Source of the DNA: JAFGCL01 sp964492335
Lineage (GTDB): Bacteria > Chloroflexota > Dehalococcoidia > UBA2247 > RBG-13-53-26
Direction: 5' to 3'
Assembly: GCA_964492335.1 (NCBI GenBank)
Contig: CAZBJX010000038.1
Coordinates: 1 to 10,029 of the forward strand
DNA length: 10,029 nt
Below the pieces are notes generated by a model, which saw only the letters and a list, made by a program, of their open reading frames with translations, made no database searches and was not told where the DNA came from. A program made the translations under genes and the position numbers. How positions within the stretch are numbered: the first letter of the stretch is position 1; each line of letters starts with the position of its first letter. This document shows, one piece after another, positions 1-5,205 of this stretch.

Positions 1-116
1 TCTAGACGGAATCCTACAGATTGGGGTGCCTGAGCAGATTACCACAAGATATGGGGGCTGTCAATGGGTCCGGCGGGTGGTTTTCGGGGGGCCTGAGGGC
101 TGGCTTGCAGGAGCGC

Positions 117-144
117 GGCCGGGGTGCGGGCGGCGGTCCCGGCC
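117..144 (-). terminator. Possible hairpin terminator after the ERG2-like gene
   Basis: A 7-bp stem (GGCCGGG 117-123 with CCCGGCC 138-144) begins two bases past the stop codon. No T-run follows on the minus strand, so it may be a weak terminator, an mRNA 3' end structure, or chance in GC-rich DNA. I see nothing else supportable in 1-116. Confidence 0.25.
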
Positions 145-145
145 C

Positions 146-706
146 CTAGATCTTGCCCCTCAGCAACTCCATGATGGCCAGGCGCGCGAACTCCCATATC
201 TGCTGCCTGGCGCTTCTGAAGTCCAGCGTCTGGGGGAGGCTGCCCAGGATGCCGAAGATGAGCATGGTGGGGATGAGGCCCCTGGAGTACTCCAGCATCC
301 AGGTGTGGCCGGTCATGCGGTAGCCCTTGTCGTAGCCCCTTCTGAGGAAGGCCATGTCGCCGGCCTTGTAGACCGCCGGCTCGAACTGGCCGCGGGCATA
401 GCAGCGCATCTGGCCGTCGAGGAGGATATCGTACACGTGGGACCAGTGGTACCGGCCGGTGTAGCCCTCCGATCCCGTGGGGCTGCCGAACAGCACCAGG
501 TACTCCGTGATGGAGGCATACAGCACGGTGAGCATGCCCAGTGAGCCGCCGCACATCTTGAAGACCCAGGTCTTCTTGCGGCGAATGCGGTTGGGGTACT
601 TGTTGTCCAGATCGTCGGTGATAGCCTCAAATCTCTCTTCTAGAGGGAGGGAGAGGTGTTTCCGGCAGATGCTCTGCAGGGTGTCGGGGTCGAAGACGAA
701 GGCCAC
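146..706 (-). CDS. ERG2 / sigma-1 receptor family protein
   Basis: This 186-residue protein resembles the family of fungal C-8 sterol isomerase (ERG2) and animal sigma-1 receptor. By alignment from memory, FVF (3-5) matches the start of the human receptor's soluble domain, YASITEYLVLFG (63-74) matches HASLSEYVLLFG, GYTGRY (81-86) matches GHSGRY, and TWMLEYSRGLIP (135-146) matches TWMVEYGRGVIP. Asp93 and Glu139 fall on the receptor's essential Asp126 and Glu172, with the same 46-residue spacing. The N-terminal transmembrane helix of the eukaryotic proteins is absent; an amphipathic hydrophobic stretch at about 143-160 could still hold it on a membrane. The GTG at 706 is the only usable start, because an in-frame TAA lies five codons upstream and no Shine-Dalgarno is present. 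In fungi the family moves the sterol delta-8 double bond. The substrate here is unknown, and no sterol gene is seen in the window. It is a single gene, divergent from the cation transporter. Family membership is confident; catalytic role is inference. Confidence 0.88.
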   Translation of the reverse strand: MAFVFDPDTLQSICRKHLSLPLEERFEAITDDLDNKYPNRIRRKKTWVFKMCGGSLGMLTVLYASITEYLVLFGSPTGSEGYTGRYHWSHVYDILLDGQMRCYARGQFEPAVYKAGDMAFLRRGYDKGYRMTGHTWMLEYSRGLIPTMLIFGILGSLPQTLDFRSARQQIWEFARLAIMELLRGKI

Positions 707-712
707 CGGACG

Positions 713-741
713 ATCATATTAGCAAAGGCCGGGGGTGTCAA
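713..741 (-). promoter_or_regulatory. Sigma-70 type promoter of the ERG2-like gene, leaderless
   Basis: On the minus strand, TTGACA (741-736) is followed after 17 bases by TATGAT (718-713). Counting from the -10 box, +1 falls at about 706, the first base of the GTG start codon. With no Shine-Dalgarno between promoter and start, the transcript is predicted to be leaderless. The exact start could shift by one to three bases. Confidence 0.75.
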
Positions 742-801
742 GAAGCCTGGCGCCGGCCCCGGCGGCTGCCGGCCCGGGGGAAGATGCGGCCATTCCGGTC
801 A

Positions 802-831
802 TTGACAGGCTCGAGGGCCTGTCTCTAGAAT
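802..831 (+). promoter_or_regulatory. Promoter of the cation transporter-regulator operon
   Basis: TTGACA (802-807) and TAGAAT (826-831) are separated by 18 bases, a good sigma-70 type promoter. It predicts a start near 838 and a leader of about 126 bases before the ATG at 964. It is divergent from the ERG2-like promoter; the two -35 boxes are about 60 bases apart. Confidence 0.65.
804..823. promoter_or_regulatory. Inverted-repeat operator inside the transporter promoter
   Basis: GACAGGC (804-810) and GCCTGTC (817-823) form a perfect 7-bp dyad around a 6-base centre. The dyad overlaps the -35 box and fills the spacer. A further copy of the half site, TGACAGGC, recurs at 834-841 over the predicted start of transcription. 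A bound dimer here would block RNA polymerase, as metal-responsive repressors do. The identity of the regulator is not visible. Confidence 0.5.
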
Positions 832-885
832 ACTGACAGGCCCCGCACTTCGGAAGCGGAGGGAGCCGGGCCCGGGGGGGTCAGT

Positions 886-927
886 GGGTCACAGAGACCC
901 GTGGGAGAGGGCCCACGGGCCTTTTCT
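886..927 (+). terminator. Leader terminator with competing hairpin, possible attenuator
   Basis: CCCGTGGG (898-905) pairs perfectly with CCCACGGG (912-919) across a 6-base loop, followed by CCTTTTCT, as in an intrinsic terminator reading rightward. No rightward gene ends upstream, so it lies in the leader of the transporter gene. A smaller hairpin, GGGTC (886-890) with GACCC (896-900), shares bases 898-900 with the terminator stem, so the two cannot coexist. This suggests transcription attenuation; the ligand or factor is unknown. Confidence 0.5.
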
Positions 928-933
928 GTATGT

Positions 934-956
934 GGGCCCGCGCCCGAAGCGGGCCC
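934..956 (+). other. Hairpin just before the transporter start codon
   Basis: GGGCCCGC (934-941) is complementary to GCGGGCCC (949-956) and ends seven bases before ATG 964. It would occupy the place of a Shine-Dalgarno site, none of which is evident, so it may affect translation. Confidence 0.35.
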
Positions 957-963
957 GCCGAAG

Positions 964-2418
964 ATGATGATGGACCCGGCAGGGGACGGAAGGCAGACCG
1001 CCGGAGAGCGCGGCGAGCGCGAGAAGAAGGCCGTCGCCCTGTCGTCGGTCGTGGCCGCGGTCTTTCTCACCTGCATGAAGCTGGTGGTGGGGCTGGTCAC
1101 CGGCAGCCTGGGCATTCTGGCCGAGGCAGCCCACAGCGGCCTGGACCTGGTGGCGGCGGTGCTGACCTTGCTGGCGGTGCGGGTCTCCGGCCGGCCGCCC
1201 GACAGGGAGCACCACTACGGGCATGGCAAGGTGGAGAACCTGTCGGCCCTGGTGCAGACGATGCTCCTGCTGGGCACCTGCGCCTGGATCATGTACGAGG
1301 CCGTCAACCGGCTGTTCTTCCAGGAGGTGCCTGTCGATGCTCCCGTGTGGGCCTTCGGGGTCATGGTGGTCTCCATCGTGATAGATGTCTCCCGCTCCCG
1401 GGCCCTGCGGCGGGCGGCCCGCAAGCACGGCAGCCAGGCCCTGGAGGCGGACGCGCTGCATTTCTCCACCGACATCTGGTCCTCCTGCGTGGTCATCCTG
1501 GGCCTGGGCGGCATCCGCCTGGGGGATGCCCTGCGGGAATCGCACCCGGGCGTGGCCGGGTGGCTCTTCCGGGCCGACGCCGTCGCGGCCCTGGGCGTTT
1601 CCCTGATGGTCATCTACGTGAGCGTCAGGCTGGGGCAGCGCACCATTGCGGTGCTGACGGACCGGGCCCCCAGGGGCATGGACGGCCTGCTGCGGCAGGC
1701 CATGGAGGGGCTTCCCGGCGTCGCCGAGGTGAGGCAGGTGCGGGTGCGCCAGAGCGGGCCGGCCACCTTCGTGGACCTGGTCCTGAGCGTCAAGCCGGAC
1801 ACCAGCGTGGGGAGGTCCCACGGTATCGCCGCCGAGGCCGAGAGCAGGGTGCACCGGCTGGTGCCCAGGTCGGATGTCATGGTGCGCCTGGAGCCCTGCG
1901 CTGCCGGCGGGTCCAGCCCGCTGGAGACCATCCGGGGCATCGCGGCGGCCCACGGCGTGGATGTGCATGACCTGGTCCTGCGGGAGGTCAATGGCCGCCA
2001 GACTCTGGAGATGCATGCTGAGGTCCCGGAACACCTCAACGTGGACGACGCCCACAGGCGGGTGACGGCCATGGAGCAGTCGGTGCTGCGGGAGCTGCCG
2101 TCCATCCAGGATGTGGCGGTGCACATTGAGCCCAGCGGCGACCGGACCGCCCACCAGCCGGCGGCCGAGTCGGTGTCCCCGGCCATAGAGGACGCCGTGG
2201 GCCGGCTCCCGGCCCGCTACCCCGACGTCCTCGACTGCCACAGCGTGAGCATCACCTCCGGCAGCCGGGGCCGGCTGGACCTGTCCTTCCATTGCACCGT
2301 CTCCCCCGGTCTGGGCATAGCCCAGGCCCACGATCTGACCACGAGCATGGAAGCCCTTCTCCACGGCCAGTTCCCGGAGCTGGCCCGCGTCGTCATCCAC
2401 GTGGAGCCGGAGGGGTGA
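964..2418 (+). CDS. Cation diffusion facilitator with three C-terminal dimerisation domains
   Basis: This is a 484-residue inner-membrane metal/proton antiporter of the CDF family, which exports divalent cations such as zinc, cobalt, nickel, iron or manganese. The membrane part spans about residues 22-235. The metal site is recognisable as His57-x3-Asp61 (HSGLD) in helix 2 and His166-x3-Asp170 (HFSTD) in helix 5, the HD/HD set common in zinc-type carriers. HHYGHGKVE (83-91) is a family hallmark. Three ferredoxin-like ZT-dimer domains follow, at about 241-312, 320-390 and 404-483, each ending in a V-x-(I/V)-x-(V/L)-EP-like strand; ordinary members have one and total about 300 residues. An upstream in-frame GTG at 901 lies inside the terminator hairpin, so ATG 964 is preferred; ATGs at 967 and 970 also fit. 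The stop overlaps the regulator's start by one base. The metal transported is not decidable. Confidence 0.92.
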   Translation: MMMDPAGDGRQTAGERGEREKKAVALSSVVAAVFLTCMKLVVGLVTGSLGILAEAAHSGLDLVAAVLTLLAVRVSGRPPDREHHYGHGKVENLSALVQTMLLLGTCAWIMYEAVNRLFFQEVPVDAPVWAFGVMVVSIVIDVSRSRALRRAARKHGSQALEADALHFSTDIWSSCVVILGLGGIRLGDALRESHPGVAGWLFRADAVAALGVSLMVIYVSVRLGQRTIAVLTDRAPRGMDGLLRQAMEGLPGVAEVRQVRVRQSGPATFVDLVLSVKPDTSVGRSHGIAAEAESRVHRLVPRSDVMVRLEPCAAGGSSPLETIRGIAAAHGVDVHDLVLREVNGRQTLEMHAEVPEHLNVDDAHRRVTAMEQSVLRELPSIQDVAVHIEPSGDRTAHQPAAESVSPAIEDAVGRLPARYPDVLDCHSVSITSGSRGRLDLSFHCTVSPGLGIAQAHDLTTSMEALLHGQFPELARVVIHVEPEG

Positions 2419-3086
2419 TGGACCACGCCGCCGTGCTCAAGCGCTCGCTGATCTTCTCCGGCCTGGACGAGGGGAACCTGGCGGCGCTCTCGCGGCTGGC
2501 GGTGGCCCGCACGTTCCGGGAGGGAGAGCACGTGTTCTGGGAGGGTGACCCGCCGACCCACTTCTACGTCCTGGCCTCGGGGCGGGTGAAGGTGCTCAAG
2601 CACTCCTCCCTGGGGAAGGAGTTCGTGGTGGCCTTCTTCGGCCCCGGCGAGCTGTTCGGCGAGGTGGCCGTCTTCGAAGACCGGCCCTACCCGGCGTCTG
2701 CTCAGGCGGTGGCCGACACCCGGGTGCTGGGGATCGGCAGGGGCGAGTTCCTGGCCTTCGTGGCCGGCCACCCGGAGGTTTCCCTGCGGATCATCAACAT
2801 GCTGGGGGGGCGGCTGAGGGAGGCCCAGGCCCGGCTCAATGCCATGGCGGGAGAGCGGGCGGAGCAGCGCGTGGCCCGGACCCTGCTGATGCTGTCGTCG
2901 AAGCTGGGGCCCGGCCTGCCCTTCACCCGGCAGGAGATAGCCGACATGTCCGGGACCACCATTGAGACCACCATCAGGGTCATGAGCCGCATGAAGAGGG
3001 CCGGGATCATCCGCTCCCGCCGGGGGCGGACGGACATCGTGGATGAGGGCCGGCTGCGGGCGCTGGGCGATGCCTCGCCGCTGTAG
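2418..3086 (+). CDS. Crp/Fnr family transcriptional regulator
   Basis: This 222-residue cytoplasmic DNA-binding regulator has a cyclic-nucleotide-binding-type beta-barrel at about residues 12-120, a dimerisation helix at about 122-145, and a Crp-type helix-turn-helix at about 169-199 (FTRQEIADMSGTTIETTIRV). The recognition helix keeps the Glu183-x3-Arg187 spacing seen in Fnr-like proteins. The pocket has FGEVAVF (80-86), but the Arg that binds the cAMP phosphate in CRP appears replaced (YPASA), so cAMP is an unlikely ligand. There is no cysteine, so it is not an Fnr-type iron-sulfur sensor; haem, nitric oxide or another signal is possible but not shown. ATG 2418 overlaps the transporter stop (TGATG) and has GGAGG at 2409-2413, implying translational coupling. 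A dyad of Crp/Fnr type precedes the next operon, which is its likely target. Confidence 0.9.
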   Translation: MDHAAVLKRSLIFSGLDEGNLAALSRLAVARTFREGEHVFWEGDPPTHFYVLASGRVKVLKHSSLGKEFVVAFFGPGELFGEVAVFEDRPYPASAQAVADTRVLGIGRGEFLAFVAGHPEVSLRIINMLGGRLREAQARLNAMAGERAEQRVARTLLMLSSKLGPGLPFTRQEIADMSGTTIETTIRVMSRMKRAGIIRSRRGRTDIVDEGRLRALGDASPL

Positions 3087-3087
3087 G

Positions 3088-3155
3088 CCCGGCATCCCCG
3101 CCGGGCGACCCCTGGCTGCCGTGGGGCCGGCGCGGCCTGCGGCGGGGATGCCGGG
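3088..3155. repeat. 16-bp inverted repeat after the Crp/Fnr gene
   Basis: Bases 3088-3103 are perfectly complementary to 3140-3155 across a 36-base loop, starting two bases after the regulator's stop codon. There is no T-run on either side. It could act as a transcript 3' end structure or separate the regulator from the next operon. Confidence 0.5.
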
Positions 3156-3186
3156 GCCTGCCGCCACCGGCGCTGCGGGCGCCTCT

Positions 3187-3200
3187 ATGACCTGGGTCAT
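3187..3200. promoter_or_regulatory. Crp/Fnr-type operator at -41.5
   Basis: ATGACC-TG-GGTCAT is a perfect 14-base dyad containing TGAC-N4-GTCA, the layout of Fnr-family half sites. Its centre (3193.5) lies exactly 41.5 bases upstream of the start predicted from the -10 box at 3223-3228, the classic class II activator position. The adjacent Crp/Fnr gene is the natural candidate to bind it. Confidence 0.6.
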
Positions 3201-3201
3201 G

Positions 3202-3228
3202 TTGCTATGGCCGGCGGCGGTGTATGAT
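3202..3228 (+). promoter_or_regulatory. Activator-dependent promoter of the iron-sulfur operon
   Basis: A strong -10 box TATGAT (3223-3228) is paired with only a weak TTGCTA (3202-3207) at a short 15-base spacing, as expected for a promoter relying on an activator. Predicted transcription start is about 3235, giving a leader of about 42 bases with AGGAGGTG at 3263-3270. Confidence 0.5.
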
Positions 3229-3276
3229 GCTTCCCAGGGCCCCCGGCAGGCCAGTCGGAGACAGGAGGTGCCAGTC

Positions 3277-3510
3277 ATGATGAGCAAGTGCCCCGGCATG
3301 CAGAACGCGATACGCATCCAGCTCCAGGAATGTCCGAAATGCGGCGCCGAGGTCGAGGTCTTCACCAGCGAGGTCAAGGTGAAGTGCGGGGAGTGTGGGG
3401 AGATGGTCTACAGCGAGAGGCTGCCTTCATGTGTAGACTGGTGCGCGGCGGCGCGCGAGTGCCTGGGGGAGGAGCGGTGGTGGCGGCTGAAGGGTGGGGA
3501 CCAGGGGTGA
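3277..3510 (+). CDS. Small Cys-rich zinc-ribbon or iron-sulfur protein
   Basis: This 77-residue cytoplasmic protein has eight cysteines: Cys5, knuckles CPKCG (19-23) and CGECG (37-41), and a C-terminal Cys52-x3-Cys56-x5-Cys62 set in PSCVDWCAAARECLGE. The two knuckles look like a rubredoxin or zinc-ribbon site; the last three with Cys5 could bind a second metal or cluster. Short proteins with this PSCxDWCxxARECxGE ending occur beside ferredoxin genes in anaerobes, from family recollection only. AGGAGGTG lies six bases before ATG 3277; ATG 3280 is also possible. It is first in a two-gene unit with the ferredoxin-type protein, downstream of the Crp/Fnr-type site. Biochemical role unknown. Confidence 0.85.
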   Translation: MMSKCPGMQNAIRIQLQECPKCGAEVEVFTSEVKVKCGECGEMVYSERLPSCVDWCAAARECLGEERWWRLKGGDQG

Positions 3511-3540
3511 GGATGCAGGCCCCGTCATGATGAGAGACGG

Positions 3541-3567
3541 CTGGCCCGGGGCTGCCCCGCGGGCCAG
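3541..3567 (+). other. Stable hairpin between the two iron-sulfur genes
   Basis: CTGGCCCG (3541-3548) pairs with CGGGCCAG (3560-3567), and an inner GGGG/CCCC stem closes a 3-base loop. No T-run follows, so it is not a standard terminator. It may set the ratio of the two gene products by partial termination or RNA processing. Confidence 0.35.
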
Positions 3568-3586
3568 GCGGGAAGAGAGGAATGCG

Positions 3587-4402
3587 ATGTCCGCCAGGAC
3601 GAAGGTGATGCGGAAGGTGGTGCGTATCGATGAGGAGCGGTGCAACGGGTGCGGGGTGTGCGTGCCGGCCTGCGCCGAGGGGGCCCTGCAGATAGTGGAC
3701 GGGAAGGCGAAGCTGGTGAGCGACCGCTACTGCGACGGCCTGGGCGATTGCCTGGGGGAGTGCCCGGAGGGGGCCATCACCATCGAGGAGCGCGAGGCAG
3801 AGGAGTTCGACGAGGCGGCCGCGGCCCGGCATGCCCGGTCCGGCGCGTGCGGCCACGATCATTGCGCAGAGCCTCACACCGGGCACGCTGGAGCCCGGCC
3901 GGCGCCGGGAGGCGGCCATGCTGACACCGGCTGCCGGGCCGAGGACAGCCTGCCCTGCGGCTGCCCGTCGGCGAGCGTGACCCGGCTGGAGGGGCGGGAG
4001 ACCGGCGTGTGCCATGGGGCGCCGGCTGACTGGTCGCCGAAGCTGGGGCACTGGCCGGTGCAGCTCACCCTGGTGCCTCCCGGCGCGCCCTTCCTGCGGG
4101 GCGCTGACGTGGTGCTGACCGCCGATTGCGTGCCGTTCGCCTACCCCCGGCTCCACCCCGACTTCCTGGAGGGCCGCGCGGTGATGGTGGCCTGCCCCAA
4201 GCTCGACGACTTCCCGGCCCACCAGGCGAAGCTGACCGATATCCTGCGCGTGTCCGGCGTGAAGAGCCTCACCGTAGTGAGGATGGAGGTGCCCTGCTGC
4301 TCCGGGCTGACCCACCTGGCCCGGGAGGCCATCCGCGGCAGCGGCCAGGAGATACCGCTGGAAGAGGTGGTGATCGGCATCCGGGGAAGCCGGGTGGCCT
4401 GA
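3587..4402 (+). CDS. Ferredoxin-type iron-sulfur protein with C-terminal cysteine domain
   Basis: This 271-residue cytoplasmic electron-transfer protein begins with a ferredoxin domain (about 10-68). The first motif is complete, Cys19-x2-Cys22-x2-Cys25-x3-Cys29. The second is Cys49-x5-Cys55-x3-Cys59-Pro, lacking the middle cysteine of a classical 2[4Fe-4S] ferredoxin; from memory the YCDGLGxCLGxCP form is normal for this family. Residues 88-127 are a His/Cys-rich stretch that could bind metal. The C-terminal half holds HWPVQLTLVPPGAPFL (155-170), DCVPFAYP (180-187), a CPKLDD motif (203-208) and VPCCSGL (235-241), recognised in a family of anaerobe proteins often found near hybrid-cluster protein genes. 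ATG 3587 is chosen because AGAGGA is at 3576-3581 and the ferredoxin fold begins soon after; the frame is open upstream to 3494. It is second gene of the unit and ends 35 bases before a convergent gene. Redox partner unknown. Confidence 0.88.
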   Translation: MSARTKVMRKVVRIDEERCNGCGVCVPACAEGALQIVDGKAKLVSDRYCDGLGDCLGECPEGAITIEEREAEEFDEAAAARHARSGACGHDHCAEPHTGHAGARPAPGGGHADTGCRAEDSLPCGCPSASVTRLEGRETGVCHGAPADWSPKLGHWPVQLTLVPPGAPFLRGADVVLTADCVPFAYPRLHPDFLEGRAVMVACPKLDDFPAHQAKLTDILRVSGVKSLTVVRMEVPCCSGLTHLAREAIRGSGQEIPLEEVVIGIRGSRVA

Positions 4403-4437
4403 GCCGCAGATGGCGGCCGGAGGGACTTCACCGGCGG

Positions 4438-5205
4438 CTACCACCGTGTCCCCAGGTCCGCCCTCAGGGTGGCCGGGCTGTCGTAGAAGAAGCCTTCCGC
4501 GTACTGCGCGCTGACCGTGGCGGGGACCCCGGCAGGAGTTGCCGGGGCGCCGGGCCCGGGCGGTGGCCCGGCGGGGCTGGCCGTGGGGCCGGATGACTCG
4601 ATGGTCCCGATCAGCCCCGCCCCGGGATCCACGGCCAGGGCGACCTCTGCTCCCGTGGCCTCGTCCAGGCAGAATACCACCAGCCAGCAGTGATCGCAGT
4701 CCGCGAAGCCCTCGTGGTCCATCCCGGTGTTCCCCACCACCATGAAGGACGGCACCCCGGCCTCCCTGCAGGCTGCCCAGAGCTCGGCCGCCATGTCGTT
4801 GCAGTCGTAGACGTCGGCTTGATACTGCCCGGAAGGCTGGCAGCCGCGGGCAACGGCCATCGCGCGGCCGGCGGGCACCGGTGGGCAGGCCTTCCGGGCC
4901 TCGTCGAAGGTCAGGGCGTGGTCTGGAGAGGTATGGGCCGGGCCTCGCGTTTGGGCGCACCCGTCGTCGTAGCCGTCGCGCCATCCCCGTTGATAACCGC
5001 TGTCACCGGAGGCGTCATGGAGGCCGGGCGGGCCGCCGCAGGCGGCGCGGGCCGCCAGGTAACCCGCGCCAGCTCCCGCCAGGAACGCGGCCAGCAGGCC
5101 GATGGCGAGCTGGAGTGACGGCCCGGCCACCAGCCGCAGGGCCTTGCGTGCCCGGGGAGTGGCCGGGGTCCGGGGGGCCCGCCGGGGCATGGCGGGCAAC
5201 CTCAT
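4438..5205 (-). CDS. Membrane-anchored transglutaminase-like protein
   Basis: This 255-residue protein has a basic N-terminus and one transmembrane helix (about 29-56), placing the rest outside the membrane. A GYQRGWRDGYDDG stretch (70-82) follows. The core matches the transglutaminase-like cysteine fold: Cys135 in YDCNDMA, His172 in DHCWLVV and Asp193 in AVDP, in the right order and spacing. Similar proteins known to me in Chloroflexota and archaea end in a (G)FFYDSP-type motif, here 239-244, after a Pro/Ala-rich linker (about 208-230). Such folds may be proteases, transamidases or inactive binding domains; all three candidate catalytic residues are present. ATG 5205 shares a base with the previous gene's stop (TGATG), so it is translationally coupled and last in the four-gene unit. 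A GTG at 5208 is the alternative start. Function unproven. Confidence 0.72.
   Translation of the reverse strand: MRLPAMPRRAPRTPATPRARKALRLVAGPSLQLAIGLLAAFLAGAGAGYLAARAACGGPPGLHDASGDSGYQRGWRDGYDDGCAQTRGPAHTSPDHALTFDEARKACPPVPAGRAMAVARGCQPSGQYQADVYDCNDMAAELWAACREAGVPSFMVVGNTGMDHEGFADCDHCWLVVFCLDEATGAEVALAVDPGAGLIGTIESSGPTASPAGPPPGPGAPATPAGVPATVSAQYAEGFFYDSPATLRADLGTRW

Noticed and set aside
26..544. 172-residue plus-strand frame at the window start
   Set aside because: It is the shadow of the ERG2-like gene and shows no domain.
901..963. GTG 901 as start of the cation transporter
   Set aside because: It lies inside the leader terminator hairpin and adds 21 residues with no family similarity; ATG 964 is better.
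838..963. NiCo or other named metal riboswitch in the transporter leader
   Set aside because: The hairpins are real but I could not match the conserved junction bases of a named class, so only an unnamed attenuator is reported.
889..2400. Long 503-residue open frame on the minus strand
   Set aside because: It is the antisense shadow of the cation transporter, His/Gly/Pro-rich with no recognisable domain, and the plus frame has clear family motifs.
2292..2417. N-terminal extension of the Crp/Fnr protein to 2292
   Set aside because: It would overlap the transporter's end by 126 bases; ATG 2418 has a Shine-Dalgarno and begins the normal family length.
3374..4984. 536-residue minus-strand open frame
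   Set aside because: It is Arg/Pro/Gly-rich antisense shadow across the ferredoxin gene and out of frame with the transglutaminase-like gene.
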